Of a DNA stretch of 64,000 nt, positions 1 through 8,935 are shown in pieces. This DNA comes from Stieleria tagensis (GTDB lineage: Bacteria; Planctomycetota; Planctomycetia; Pirellulales; Pirellulaceae). Position 1 is the first letter of the stretch. Each line of letters opens with the position of its first letter. The stretch is from NCBI RefSeq assembly GCF_024129865.1, contig NZ_JAMYFE010000052.1, positions 1 to 64,000 on the forward strand, written 5' to 3'. The notes beneath the pieces are model-generated. The model was not told the origin of the DNA and searched no databases. It saw only the letters and a list, made by a program, of their open reading frames with translations. The translations under genes were made by a program, and so were the position numbers.

Positions 1-420
1 CCAAAACCCAGGCCACCTCAGAACCCTGGCGGGATCAGCTACGTTCCTTCTCATCGTAGCTGGACCGGCCACGGTTCAGACTCCTCCGCCGCACGCACAT
101 CAGACCGACTGAACCCTAGCGGGATCAGCTACATTCCTTCCCACCGTAGCTGGGCCGGCCACGGTTCTGATTTCCTCCATCGCACGCACATCAGGCCGAC
201 TGAACCCTGGCGGGATCAGCTACATTCCTTCCCACTGTAGCTGGACCGGCCACGGTTCAGATCTCCTCCAGCGCACGCACACCAGACGGACTGAACCCTG
301 GCGGGATCAGCTACGTTCCTTCCCACCGTAGCTGGACCGGCCACGGTTCAGATTTTCTCCACCGCACGCACATCAGACCGACTGAACCCTGGCGGGATCA
401 GCTACGATAGGTCTTGTTAC
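1..420. repeat. Tandem array of 90-91 bp imperfect palindromes (family B)
   Basis: The sequence GAACCCTGGCGGGATCAG recurs, with small changes, at 21, 111, 202, 293 and 384, giving a period of 90, 91, 91 and 91 bases. Each unit has two arms: one beginning CTGAACCCTGGCGG and running to CAGCTACG, and one beginning CGTAGCTG and ending CGGTTCAG. The arms are nearly reverse complements over about 25 bases, so every unit can fold as a long hairpin. The spacers between arms vary slightly. The first copy is cut by the window edge, so the array may extend to the left. No coding frame is conserved across units. A single related copy lies at 46541-46787. Confidence 0.9.
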
Positions 421-442
421 GACGACCCCTTGGAACCTGGGC

Positions 443-1168
443 ATGATCCGGCTACCTGCAATTCGTGGCATCATCGATCGGCGGATACTTGCCAACTACT
501 GCATCGATGTGGAATGCATGGCTGCGGTGTTGCCGCCACCCTTTCGGCCTTGGTGCGTGGCGGGCAAAGCGATCGGTGGGATTTGTTTGATTCGACTGAA
601 ACAGCTGCGGCCTCGTTGGTTGCCGGTTCCCTGGGGGCTACGATCGGAAAACGCCGCGCATCGCATTGCGGTTCAGTGGGATTCCGATCAAGGGATTCGG
701 CGTGGCGTTTATATCCCCAGACGTGACACCGACTCGCGGCTGAATTCGATCGTCGGTGGTCGCCTCTTTCCTGGAATTCACCATCACGCCCGGTTCGACG
801 TGCGGGAAACCGAGGATCAGTTCTCGGTCACCATGACCCGTGATGATGGCCACGCCAACGTTCATGTCGCTGGTCGCGTTGCCAGCGAATTCCCCGCCGC
901 TTCGGTCTTTGACGACGTCGAAGCGGCCTCTGAATTTTTTGCGGCCGGATCGGTCGGTTACTCCGACACCGCCAGCCCCGGTCGTTTCGATGGACTTGAA
1001 TTGCGCTGTGCAAACTGGCGAGTGGAACCGCTGGTGGTCAGCGAAATTCAGTCCGGCTTCTTTGATGATCACTCGCGGTTTCCCGCCGGTTCGGTCACCT
1101 TTGACAACGCGCTGCTGATGCGTCAGATCGATCACCAGTGGCACGGGCATCCCGATCTCTGTTGCTAG
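443..1168 (+). CDS. DUF2071 (YqjF-like) family protein
   Basis: A 241-residue protein recognised from the DUF2071 pattern: IRG.ID.RIL.NY near residues 7-19, the LP..FRPW segment near 30-38, GICLIRLK at 46-53, SENAAHRIAV at 68-77, YIPRRDT at 90-96, a GGRLFPG block at 105-111, and near the C-terminus FF.AGSVGYSDT and ALLMR. The fold is thought to be acetoacetate-decarboxylase-like, but no activity is established for this family. No signal peptide or membrane segment is seen. The gene lies just downstream of the palindrome array and 180 bases upstream of the next gene, so it may be transcribed alone. A long antisense frame over 638-1429 lacks any recognisable motif and is judged a shadow. Confidence 0.85.
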   Translation: MIRLPAIRGIIDRRILANYCIDVECMAAVLPPPFRPWCVAGKAIGGICLIRLKQLRPRWLPVPWGLRSENAAHRIAVQWDSDQGIRRGVYIPRRDTDSRLNSIVGGRLFPGIHHHARFDVRETEDQFSVTMTRDDGHANVHVAGRVASEFPAASVFDDVEAASEFFAAGSVGYSDTASPGRFDGLELRCANWRVEPLVVSEIQSGFFDDHSRFPAGSVTFDNALLMRQIDHQWHGHPDLCC

Positions 1169-1188
1169 TGTTCCGTCAAGGTTTAAAA

Positions 1189-1253
1189 GTGGGGTAAGCT
1201 TCCAGCTTGCCATCACCACACCGGTTGAATCGCATGTTGGAAGCTTGCGCCAC
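1189..1253. repeat. Inverted repeat with AAGCTTCCA arms
   Basis: The arms at 1189-1206 and 1236-1253 are reverse complements at about 15 of 18 positions, each carrying the AAGCTTCCA core. They are separated by 29 bases. The site sits between the DUF2071 gene and the next gene and could form a transcript hairpin. No U-tract follows it, so it is not a standard intrinsic terminator. Confidence 0.5.
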
Positions 1254-1349
1254 GAATTGACCCACTGCGCAGCTGATTCTAAAATCCGCGTCACAGTCGC
1301 GCAGCTCGTTTCGCCGTGCCATAACTCCTTGCATCCACCGAGTATCATC

Positions 1350-2369
1350 GTGCCTATCGTTGTACAGCAGGATTTCAGCCAAGAAGCGACAGTGATTGTC
1401 TGGAGAAATATCAACAAGGCAAAATTCATACCGACGGGGCATTTTGGTCACGCGGCAATCATGCTGCGAGGTACCAGTCTTGGGATTCAGAATGGAGAAT
1501 ATAAATACATCAGTTGGTGGCCTGCTGATGGAGCCGGAAAGCAGGATGCGGTGCGCAGTCAGGGCGGCATCGCCGAAGCCAATTATGTAAACGACATGCG
1601 AGATGAGATGTCGGAACGGGCGCAGCAAGCCTTGCGTGCGGGACGCTACCAGCCCCGCCAGGGACAGGCCGACATCACTGAGGACCTGCGGCTGATTGGT
1701 GATGATCCCGGTGGACGCTCCTTTGGGCAACACGCGGACGCCTTTGTCAGCGTGCCGGGAATCGGAGCGATGAATTCGTTGTTCGGCCTAAATCTTGTTC
1801 GGATGAATGATTGGTTCGAAGACTATCAATGGAATGGTGGGACCTACAAATTGGCCAGCTCTACGAAAAGTTGTGCCGGTGTCGCTGCCGTGGCCTTGGT
1901 GGAGGGTGGGGGCGAAGCATTCGTGAAAGCTCCCAATGCATTGATCTACATGGAACCCAAACAGGTCGAATCCTATGGGCGCAGCCTGCGCCGCGCGATT
2001 GACGACTTCAATCGTGATGTGCGTGCCTTCCAGGGAACAATCGATGGTGTATTGCGTCAGAGTTTGAACTACACGACTGGAGTCACCGGATTCCAGACCT
2101 CAAAGAATCTGTGGGACTACGTCACCTGGAAAAAGCAAAGTGCCGTTAAGAAATCGATTCGCAGTCAGCGAATTCGCAAGATTGACGATGCACTGCAAAG
2201 CTACCACCGGCACGATTGGGATGGAAGTTTTGTGAAGCGTTACAAAGCGTTGGTTCGGATTCTCCGCAACGTCATGAAACATTCTCGGCAGAACCCCAAC
2301 AGCGATCGTCGCTATGCGGTGACCATGTTGGGCAAACAATGCATTGATGTGATGCGTGCCAACATCTAA
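1350..2369 (+). CDS. Permuted papain-fold (NlpC/P60-like) protein, His before Cys
   Basis: I place the start at GTG 1350 (339 residues), just before the conserved part; an upstream ATG at 1245 would add 35 residues of unlikely sequence. The N-terminal region reads VIVWRN at 15-20, then GHFGHAA with H34, then YISWWP at 53-58. This is the pattern of circularly permuted NlpC/P60-like domains, in which the catalytic histidine precedes the cysteine. The matching cysteine is probably C175 in SCAGVAAVAL. Family members include amidases, acyltransferases and secreted effectors. The C-terminal 130 residues are basic and unrecognised. No signal peptide or immunity-type partner is obvious next to it. 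The function is inferred from motif order only. Confidence 0.6.
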   Translation: MPIVVQQDFSQEATVIVWRNINKAKFIPTGHFGHAAIMLRGTSLGIQNGEYKYISWWPADGAGKQDAVRSQGGIAEANYVNDMRDEMSERAQQALRAGRYQPRQGQADITEDLRLIGDDPGGRSFGQHADAFVSVPGIGAMNSLFGLNLVRMNDWFEDYQWNGGTYKLASSTKSCAGVAAVALVEGGGEAFVKAPNALIYMEPKQVESYGRSLRRAIDDFNRDVRAFQGTIDGVLRQSLNYTTGVTGFQTSKNLWDYVTWKKQSAVKKSIRSQRIRKIDDALQSYHRHDWDGSFVKRYKALVRILRNVMKHSRQNPNSDRRYAVTMLGKQCIDVMRANI

Positions 2370-2399
2370 TGTTCTGATGAAAACGCGGGCCGATCGTAC

Positions 2400-3353
2400 A
2401 TGAAATTCGTCTACAGCAGGCAGTACGATATTGGGCTTGGTGGGATCGAGCGTTTGCATCCCTTTGATACGAAAAAGTATAGCCGCGCTTGGCGACTGAT
2501 CGAGTCCCAGTTCGGTTCTGCACTGACCGATTGGACGATCACCGTGGATCGGCCGATCGAAGATGGCGAGCTGCTATCGGTGCATGACGAAACCTATCTA
2601 AGGCACTTGAGGGTTTCGCGTTACGTCGCCGGGGCGCTTGAGATTCCTATGTTGAGATGGCTGCCGGGGCGAGTCATCGATCACTTCGCCTTGCGCCCCA
2701 TGCGATGGGCCACTCGTGGGACGGTGTTGGCCGCCCAGGCCGCGCATGCCGATGGCCTGGCCGCCAACCTGGCCGGTGGCTATCACCATGCCAAGCCGCA
2801 AAGCGGCGAAGGGTTTTGTATTTACAATGATATCGCGATCGCGTTGAAGCATCTCTGGCTGACCCAACGCATCGGTAGCAACGCCCGTGTTTGCTATATC
2901 GATCTCGATGCCCACATAGGCAATGGAGTGGCGGCGGCGTTCCGCAAAGACCCACGAGTCAAATTGTTTGACATGTACAACGGCGAGATCTATCCCTGTC
3001 ACGATCGCGGTGCAAAGGAGCGGATCGACCGTGATCTACCACTGCAAAGCGGGACTGGCGGCGAGCAGTATCTCAATCTGCTTCATGATGAATTGCCGTC
3101 GTTTCTGGATTCCGACGTCTTTTCATTCGCCGTGTACAACGCTGGGACGGATGTCTATCAAGGCGATCAGCTGGGGGGACTAGGGCTGACGATCGAACAG
3201 GTGCGCGACCGCGACGAATTTGTGCTGACTGAGTTGACGCAGCGGGGGATCCCAGCACTTTTTTTACCGAGCGGCGGCTACAGTGACGAGAGCCATCGCA
3301 TGATCGCCACCAGTCTGATTGATGCCGCTAACCGGCACCGCTCTGGTGAATAA
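2400..3353 (+). CDS. Histone deacetylase family protein (class IV-type)
   Basis: A 317-residue protein of the arginase/deacetylase superfamily, predicted to be a zinc-dependent amidohydrolase acting on acetyl-lysine, acetylpolyamines or a related amide. The motifs are in order: GGYHHA with H129-H130, YIDLDAHIGNG with the likely zinc ligands D170 and H172, AGTDVYQGD with the third ligand D251, and the catalytic tyrosine Y294 in SGGYSDES. The length and the GDQLGGLGLT motif match the short HDAC11-like bacterial branch. It lies 30 bases after the previous gene in the same direction, so the two may be co-transcribed, although no functional link is clear. There is no signal peptide, so the enzyme should be cytoplasmic. 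The substrate is unknown. Confidence 0.9.
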   Translation: MKFVYSRQYDIGLGGIERLHPFDTKKYSRAWRLIESQFGSALTDWTITVDRPIEDGELLSVHDETYLRHLRVSRYVAGALEIPMLRWLPGRVIDHFALRPMRWATRGTVLAAQAAHADGLAANLAGGYHHAKPQSGEGFCIYNDIAIALKHLWLTQRIGSNARVCYIDLDAHIGNGVAAAFRKDPRVKLFDMYNGEIYPCHDRGAKERIDRDLPLQSGTGGEQYLNLLHDELPSFLDSDVFSFAVYNAGTDVYQGDQLGGLGLTIEQVRDRDEFVLTELTQRGIPALFLPSGGYSDESHRMIATSLIDAANRHRSGE

Positions 3354-3505
3354 CGATCGCACGAGTTTGTCGTTGCGTTACTGCGAATAGCGCTGGACCA
3401 TTCTTGAAAGTGCCATGAGCAGAGATCAGGGATTTTGGTGTCGATGACTCAGTGGCCTGCTAGTTGTGTTAGCTTGAGCGGCAAGCGTCACCAAACCCGG
3501 AGTCG

Positions 3506-4255
3506 TCATTCCATGTCGTTGTTTGTTGCTGCTTGAATCACTCCGAGATAAAGATCCCCGTCGGTCCGCCAGGGATCTCCGCCTCCATTTCGCCCGGTGA
3601 GTTGCGTATGGAATCCGCGTTCAATGGATTTGGACTCCAGTTGGTCCGTTGCTTCGAGACATTGAAACAGGTAGTCCCGCTCGACGTCGACATCGGCAGC
3701 GGTGACGTGAGTGATCTGCCCGGTCGTTCGGCTCAGGCCGACTCGTTCGTCATAAACAGCGGAGCCGATCCATCTGGGGCGTCCGTCATCGCTGGGGGCT
3801 TTCATCTTCCACAAACGCACGTGATGTCGATGTCGCGGATTGTCACCGACCGGTTGCTCAAACGCCAAGTCTTCTTTCCGACCATCGAAATACAGACTGC
3901 TAACCGGCGCGGTGGCGTCGGGACGCGACAGCACCGTATCGACCGCAATTTTTAAATCGCTCTCGACTCCTAAAGCGGTTGCCGGAGTCCAGTTCGCCGC
4001 TTTCATGATTGAATGGAGTTGAAGCTCCGTTCCGATCAATTCAACGTTCAAGGGGTCGCCCGGATGATGGTCGGCTGTTTCCGTGATTCGCGGCGTGTCA
4101 TCGAGCGCCGGATCAATCCGGGCGTAGCCGTCCCACAGCATCGGGACAAGCACGTAAGCTAGGATGATCCACAGCAAACCGATGCCAACGAGCCACTTCG
4201 TCATCCGTCTGCGGTTTGAAGTTGGTGGCGAAGTCGGGCTAGCTTCTTGATTCAA
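3506..4255 (-). CDS. LssY C-terminal domain membrane protein
   Basis: A 249-residue protein with a Pro/Ser-rich cytoplasmic N-terminus, one membrane segment at about 21-40 and an extracytoplasmic domain. The domain matches the LssY_C pattern: DPLNVELIGTE near 67-77, AANWTPA, an SSLYFDGR and DLAFEQPVGD block, RHHVRLWK, WIGSAVYDERVGLS, and a TGQITHVTAADVDVERD segment. LssY was named from a Legionella secretion-associated locus; the biochemical role of the domain is not known. The gene ends the minus-strand series that runs from 8695 down to 3506. It starts 63 bases past the stop of the Gly-rich gene and could be the last gene of that transcript. Confidence 0.75.
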   Translation of the reverse strand: MNQEASPTSPPTSNRRRMTKWLVGIGLLWIILAYVLVPMLWDGYARIDPALDDTPRITETADHHPGDPLNVELIGTELQLHSIMKAANWTPATALGVESDLKIAVDTVLSRPDATAPVSSLYFDGRKEDLAFEQPVGDNPRHRHHVRLWKMKAPSDDGRPRWIGSAVYDERVGLSRTTGQITHVTAADVDVERDYLFQCLEATDQLESKSIERGFHTQLTGRNGGGDPWRTDGDLYLGVIQAATNNDME

Positions 4256-4318
4256 GTTCGAGGTCTCGAGACACTTGGGGGCAAATCGAATTCTCCGCGA
4301 AACGCCGTTCGGGCGAGA

Positions 4319-6049
4319 CTAGTTTGCAGACGTCGATGCGTCGGCGCTGTCATTCTTCAGCCGAACCAGCAACCATTGTTCGGTCCGGTCTTTGCCAAAA
4401 TGAATCAGCACCGGCGATTCATCCTTCGTCAGATTGTAGAGACCGGTTTCGACAACATCGTCGGTATTGTCACCGACGGTGAACGCAAGCATCTGCGTCT
4501 TCTTATCCACCGAGCCTTGGATGACCTGGTTTTTGTTGGTCGCCGTGTCGGTCGAATTGCCACGCACGATGCCTTCTTTGTTGACAGCCAATTGGATCGT
4601 GACGTCTGATTTTTTGCTGTCGGCTTTGGTCAAGGCAAAAACACCCAGCGGCAACCAGTCACCATCGGACGGGGCCTCGGCTTTTGCACCGGCCGTCGCC
4701 ACTGCGGCGGCTTGGTCGTAGTATTCTTCCGCCGTTCCCACATCGTTGCCGTCGACGTAAACGTTGTTGTCTGAATACGTGATGTTGGTTCCATAGTCGT
4801 AATAGATGGGTTGCACGTCGGTGTAGCCAACATAGGAAGCGGCGGTGCCCCAAGTACATGGCGACCAAATGGCGTTGGCGGCCCATCCCGCGGCGAACCA
4901 AGCACCGGGATAGTTTGCGTACCAACCGTGATTGTAGAGACCCCAGTGGTTGTAGTTGCTGCGTACGGCAGCTGCGGCTGTGTAGCGTCCCGACGGAGTG
5001 ACGCGGGCAAAGCCGGCGGCGACACCATTGGGACCAGCCACCACACCACGCGCGGCCGCTCCACCGTAGCGTCCTTCGACGGCGCCACCCGCTGCAACAC
5101 GTCCACCCGGTCCGACCGCAGCCGCTTGCGCTGCGCGTCCGCCGTCTTCGCCTCGGACTCCGCGTCCAGCTACCGCGCCGCCATTGGGGCCGACCGCCCC
5201 GCCGCGGTATGCGGTGTTGCCACGTGGCCCGGTCACACTACCGCCGCCGGCGACGCCGCCTCGCGGCCCCACGGCAGCTCCGCGATTGACATCAAAGTTG
5301 TCGCCCGCATTGTTGATATTTGTGCGATTGGAGACATTCTTGTTGGCGTTGATGTTGATGTCCGTGTTGCGATTGACATTGTTGATGGTGTTGCCGCTGA
5401 CGTTAGTATTGCCAATCACATTTGTGTTGCGGCTCGATTTGTTGGCACTCAAGCTATGCATTCCGCCGTCTGAGGGCAGCCCCAGGAAACTGTTCAGCTG
5501 GCTGCGATTGGGCGTGGAGAATCGATTGCCGGCGGCTGCAGCGCCGCCACCGATTCCAGCGCCACCGAATCGACCCGCTCCGCTGGTCCCACCTGCACCG
5601 CGACCGCCGCTACCGAAACCACCAGCGCCCAGTCCGCCTGCGCCGCCCAGTCCACTCGTGCCACGTCCGCTCACACCACGTCCGCCGCTACCGAAACCAC
5701 CGGCGCCGGCTCCGCCAATTCCACTCGCGCTGCGTCCGCCGCTGCCGAAACCACCGGCGCCAGCCCCGCCAAATCCAGCAGTGTGGCCTGCTCCGCCGCC
5801 CATTCCTCCAAAACCACTGCCGCCGTGGCTGAATCCGCCGCCACTGTGACTGAATCCACTGCCGCCGCGACTGAATCCACCGCCGCCACTAAATCCACCC
5901 GCTCGAGCGCCGCCACTGAATCCACCGCCACCTCTGCCGCCGCCGAATCCACCGCCACCACCTCTGCCGCCACGGCCAAAGCAATCATCCAACGGGAGAC
6001 AAAACATCAAACCAATCGTGACAGCAGCTAAAAAAAAGGGGCGGACCAT
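4319..6049 (-). CDS. Glycine-rich secreted protein
   Basis: I chose ATG at 6049 (576 residues) because it is followed directly by a signal peptide, MVRPFFLAAVTIGLMFCLPL; a frame start 54 bases upstream would bury it. Residues 25-180 are almost entirely Gly with Ser, Phe, Arg and Ala in GGFG/GSGG-type repeats. A segment near 205-250 is rich in Asn (NTNVSGNT, NRNTDININ), suggesting a beta-helical or adhesive stretch. The C-terminal 150 residues are compact and Tyr/Trp-containing, ending in a domain with DWLPLGVFALT and QWLLVRLKND. Similar planctomycete proteins carry vague cell-surface or mu-protocadherin labels. A structural envelope role is plausible. Strong composition bias produces long antisense frames here, which are not genes. 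Confidence 0.75.
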   Translation of the reverse strand: MVRPFFLAAVTIGLMFCLPLDDCFGRGGRGGGGGFGGGRGGGGFSGGARAGGFSGGGGFSRGGSGFSHSGGGFSHGGSGFGGMGGGAGHTAGFGGAGAGGFGSGGRSASGIGGAGAGGFGSGGRGVSGRGTSGLGGAGGLGAGGFGSGGRGAGGTSGAGRFGGAGIGGGAAAAGNRFSTPNRSQLNSFLGLPSDGGMHSLSANKSSRNTNVIGNTNVSGNTINNVNRNTDININANKNVSNRTNINNAGDNFDVNRGAAVGPRGGVAGGGSVTGPRGNTAYRGGAVGPNGGAVAGRGVRGEDGGRAAQAAAVGPGGRVAAGGAVEGRYGGAAARGVVAGPNGVAAGFARVTPSGRYTAAAAVRSNYNHWGLYNHGWYANYPGAWFAAGWAANAIWSPCTWGTAASYVGYTDVQPIYYDYGTNITYSDNNVYVDGNDVGTAEEYYDQAAAVATAGAKAEAPSDGDWLPLGVFALTKADSKKSDVTIQLAVNKEGIVRGNSTDTATNKNQVIQGSVDKKTQMLAFTVGDNTDDVVETGLYNLTKDESPVLIHFGKDRTEQWLLVRLKNDSADASTSAN

Positions 6050-6112
6050 GGTGGGAATTCCGAAAGTGGTTGAATGGTTTAGAAGTGGATCGATCCAGTG
6101 CACACCAGTCTG

Positions 6113-7051
6113 CTAGGGCTGGCGTTTGATCACGACTTCGTTGGTGTCATCGAGGGCAACGCCGTCGATGGTTCGATTGACCGACTGCCAGACATACGCG
6201 TTGTCATCTAAGCGATGCAGCAGATTGACGGACGTTGTCGGGGCTCCACTGCCGGTCATCCCTTCCATCTCAGCCGCCCAGCCGTCCGGGGTTGGCGTCC
6301 AGATTCCGATGGCATGGCCTCCGTCCGGACTGAACGTCCAGGATTGGATGGAACCGCCCTGGGGATTCCAACCGATCAACTGCACCCCGGATGATTGCGT
6401 GCCGTCGAAGTTCGTCGTCGTGTAGTCACGCTTGACGAAACGATGGTCGCCAACCCAGCTGCAGACAGATTCGATTTTGTTTCCATGCTCTTCGGCCACC
6501 CAATGACCGACCAGAAATTCGAGGTCTGCCAGGTTTTGCGTCGCCAGGTTGGTCTGGACCACAACGTCGCGCACCGAAGCCATCTTCCACTTGCCGTCAA
6601 CCTTGACATGGATCGCTTCGTATCGTCCAGTGATCGTTGCTGCCGGAGGGACTTCGACCAAGCTGGTACCGCGCTCGATTGCGGCGGTGTCACTGAGTGC
6701 AGTCAGCGAATCAATTTTCAGTTGCAGCGTCGCGTTGGAACTCTCGCCAAAGAAATCTGCGTAGGCGGCTTCAATTTCTTTCGGTCCAACAAACCTGTTC
6801 CCGGCACTGTCGACATATTCTCCCTGCTGGGTCCACATCTGGGCAATCGACGCGGCATTGCCTTCGTTGAATGCTTTGACAAAAGCTTCTGATCCAACTC
6901 GAATCTCGTCCAAGCTTGGGTCACTTGGCGACGTCGCGAGATTCGCAGGCGTCGGGGCAACCTCTGGCGGCGGCGGATCTGATTCTTGGGCAAAGGCAAA
7001 AGGACTGACGAATAACGTCAGCAACAGGCCGACGAGAGTTGTTTTTTTCAT
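6113..7051 (-). CDS. Secreted SnoaL-like (NTF2-fold, DUF4440-type) protein
   Basis: The start is ATG 7051 (312 residues), which gives a clean signal peptide (MKKTTLVGLLLTLFVSPFAFAQ); an earlier in-frame start at 7105 would put 18 polar residues in front of it. After a Pro-rich linker, residues 45-160 look like an NTF2-like SnoaL/DUF4440 domain, with FVKAFNEGNAASIAQMWT, GEYVDSAGNRFVGPKEI and DGKWKMASVRDVVV. The second half (LEFLVGHWVAEEHG onward) resembles the lipocalin-like extension often found behind such domains. Catalytic function cannot be assigned. It lies just upstream of the Gly-rich gene with 63 bases between, so the two are probably co-expressed and exported. Confidence 0.75.
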   Translation of the reverse strand: MKKTTLVGLLLTLFVSPFAFAQESDPPPPEVAPTPANLATSPSDPSLDEIRVGSEAFVKAFNEGNAASIAQMWTQQGEYVDSAGNRFVGPKEIEAAYADFFGESSNATLQLKIDSLTALSDTAAIERGTSLVEVPPAATITGRYEAIHVKVDGKWKMASVRDVVVQTNLATQNLADLEFLVGHWVAEEHGNKIESVCSWVGDHRFVKRDYTTTNFDGTQSSGVQLIGWNPQGGSIQSWTFSPDGGHAIGIWTPTPDGWAAEMEGMTGSGAPTTSVNLLHRLDDNAYVWQSVNRTIDGVALDDTNEVVIKRQP

Positions 7052-7483
7052 GGTGCGAAACTGTTCCGAATGGGGTTGTTCGACTGGTCGCAGCCATGCG
7101 TTCATTCGCTCGGGCTCCGCCGAGGTTCTCTTAGGTCGAATTCGCGTCCTTGTTCATTCGCCTAAGATTTCAATTGACGGACAAATGCGTGATTGTGAAC
7201 TTCAGCATCATCTCTGGTTCGGTCTGACTGTACAGACGATGAGCGATGCTGCAATCAGCGGATCGCGGCAGTGAAAAGACGAGACCCAATCATAACAACC
7301 GCTCTGCGAGGTGATTGAGCCAAATCGTCAAAATTCAGAATCTTCAAGCACGGAGAAGCTGACCGGCAGGATGTGCGGCCCTGCCCTCCGCCGGACCGGC
7401 CCGACCTGCGTCAGCGAACGCTCGGTGGCGAACTCCATGACTCCAGAAAGGAGTCCTAAGATGAGTCCTGCCACTGTTCTCAG
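7052..7483. other. Intergenic stretch, 432 bases
   Basis: No convincing gene or RNA is visible. A 6 bp hairpin (GACTCC at 7439-7444, GGAGTC at 7450-7455) lies just past the end of the outer-membrane gene, but no U-tract follows it in that gene's direction. The part next to 7051 should contain the promoter of the SnoaL-like gene; no clear -35/-10 pair stands out. Confidence 0.5.
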
Positions 7484-8695
7484 TTAGCGTCCGAGGTAGT
7501 AGTTCAGCTGGAACATCAACGCCCAATCGTAACGGCGGTCGGAGTTTGGGTTGAATGCTAAGCCACTTCCAATCACTTTGTCTCTCAACGGTGCGGCGAC
7601 TGCGGTGGAAACCGAGATTCGGTCATTGAACATCGCGGTCAGACCGGCAGTCAGATTCAGTACGTCGGTGTTGGAATAAGCTCTGTTGGTCAGCCTGTTA
7701 TTTGATTGTTGGTCGTCGAACGTGGCGGTGTAGTGAAGTTCCAGTGTGGGGGCCAATCCGGTCAGTCCGCGTTGACCCGGGTTGTTGTACAACCAATATC
7801 CCGCCGAAAGATCGAACATGAAGTAATCTTGCTCGCGGGTGATCTCGGTCCGTCGCGACATCGACTTAGTTTGAATGACCGATCCGGTGGGCATGCGATA
7901 CGACACAAAGCTCTGATAAAATGTCCGCTCGGTGGGAGTCAGCAGGCCGGCGAGATAAGGGGTGAAGTGCCAGACGCTATCTTCCACGCGAACATTGCCG
8001 TTGACCGGGTCACCCGTTAATGAGAATTCTTCGTTCGTAGGCGCTTCGATGCGCATTCCGGCCGAGAGAGCGGAACGTTCATTTCGGTGAACCAAGTATT
8101 TGAATCCAAAGGCAAGATCCCCAAATGATGCGTCGGTACCGGGGCCGTTGGCCAAGTAGTCGGCGTACAAGACGTTCACGTTTGAAGACTGATAAAAGGG
8201 GATCATGACATCCACCGAGAGATTGCTGCCGAACAGCGTTTTCTCAGCGAAGAACCGATACTCGGAGAAGTCGTCCTCGACCGTGTTTACAATGTACGTG
8301 CCATTGAACCCAACGTTCAGTGAGTTGAAATTGAATCCAATTCGGTCCTGCGGAATCGCACTGTTGTTTTCTGCCACTTTGTAGATGTGATTTTGCCAGG
8401 CGATAACTCCAGCTGCCGAAATATCCAGCGTGGGAATAACCAAGCCGCCGTCGCCAATCATGGACGGGATGACCGGCGGACGGCAATCACGCGAGTCGCA
8501 AGAGGAAGCGTCGCAAGAGGAAGAATTTACCGAATCAACGAAGCTGCTGAAGGAGACCGTCTTGTAGAGCGATTCGTCAAGCGTTGATGGCTCCGCTGCA
8601 TCAAGGGTCTTTGAGAATTCCCCAGAATGAACGGTGGCACAGAATGTTAGGTGGCCAGCCAGGATCGCACATGCGAATCGGATGTATCGTTTCAT
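7484..8695 (-). CDS. Predicted outer-membrane beta-barrel protein
   Basis: The start is ATG 8695 (403 residues), placing a signal peptide (MKRYIRFACAILAGHLTFC) at the N-terminus; a longer frame to 8743 adds 16 polar residues. The mature part begins with a linker and a Cys-rich patch (SSCDASSCDSRDC), then becomes alternating polar and aromatic strands typical of planctomycete porin-like proteins, for example FRFFAEKTLFGSNLSVDV-type strands and a terminal RYDWALMFQLNYYLG. No specific family name is recognised. The four-cysteine patch near the N-terminus is unusual and could form disulphides in the periplasm. Transport or anchoring function is an inference from architecture only. Confidence 0.65.
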   Translation of the reverse strand: MKRYIRFACAILAGHLTFCATVHSGEFSKTLDAAEPSTLDESLYKTVSFSSFVDSVNSSSCDASSCDSRDCRPPVIPSMIGDGGLVIPTLDISAAGVIAWQNHIYKVAENNSAIPQDRIGFNFNSLNVGFNGTYIVNTVEDDFSEYRFFAEKTLFGSNLSVDVMIPFYQSSNVNVLYADYLANGPGTDASFGDLAFGFKYLVHRNERSALSAGMRIEAPTNEEFSLTGDPVNGNVRVEDSVWHFTPYLAGLLTPTERTFYQSFVSYRMPTGSVIQTKSMSRRTEITREQDYFMFDLSAGYWLYNNPGQRGLTGLAPTLELHYTATFDDQQSNNRLTNRAYSNTDVLNLTAGLTAMFNDRISVSTAVAAPLRDKVIGSGLAFNPNSDRRYDWALMFQLNYYLGR

Positions 8696-8935
8696 GGTCG
8701 ATCGTTGGGGAATCGGATTGCTGGGACAAGAAAATTTGTCCACGCACTCTTGATCGACTCGTCTGACCAGTGTGAATCAGAAAGGCTGTGGGCGGCCGCT
8801 TATTTGCGACCGGCGGCACGATTTGCACGAACGGTATAGCCTGCCAAGTTGGCTAAGAGATGAGTGTGTCTCAACGCACTCTTTGCTGTGCGCTGATTGC
8901 GATACGAGGATCCCCGTCAATTGAAAGCGACCGGC

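Noticed and set aside
1-420. CRISPR array
   Set aside because: Units are 90-91 bases with internal palindromes and no unique spacers of constant length; no cas genes are nearby.
638-1429. 263-codon antisense gene
   Set aside because: Overlaps the DUF2071 gene in the opposite strand and has no recognisable motif.
5184-5849. Pro-rich protein on the plus strand
   Set aside because: It is the antisense of the Gly-rich repeat region, so its composition is a by-product.
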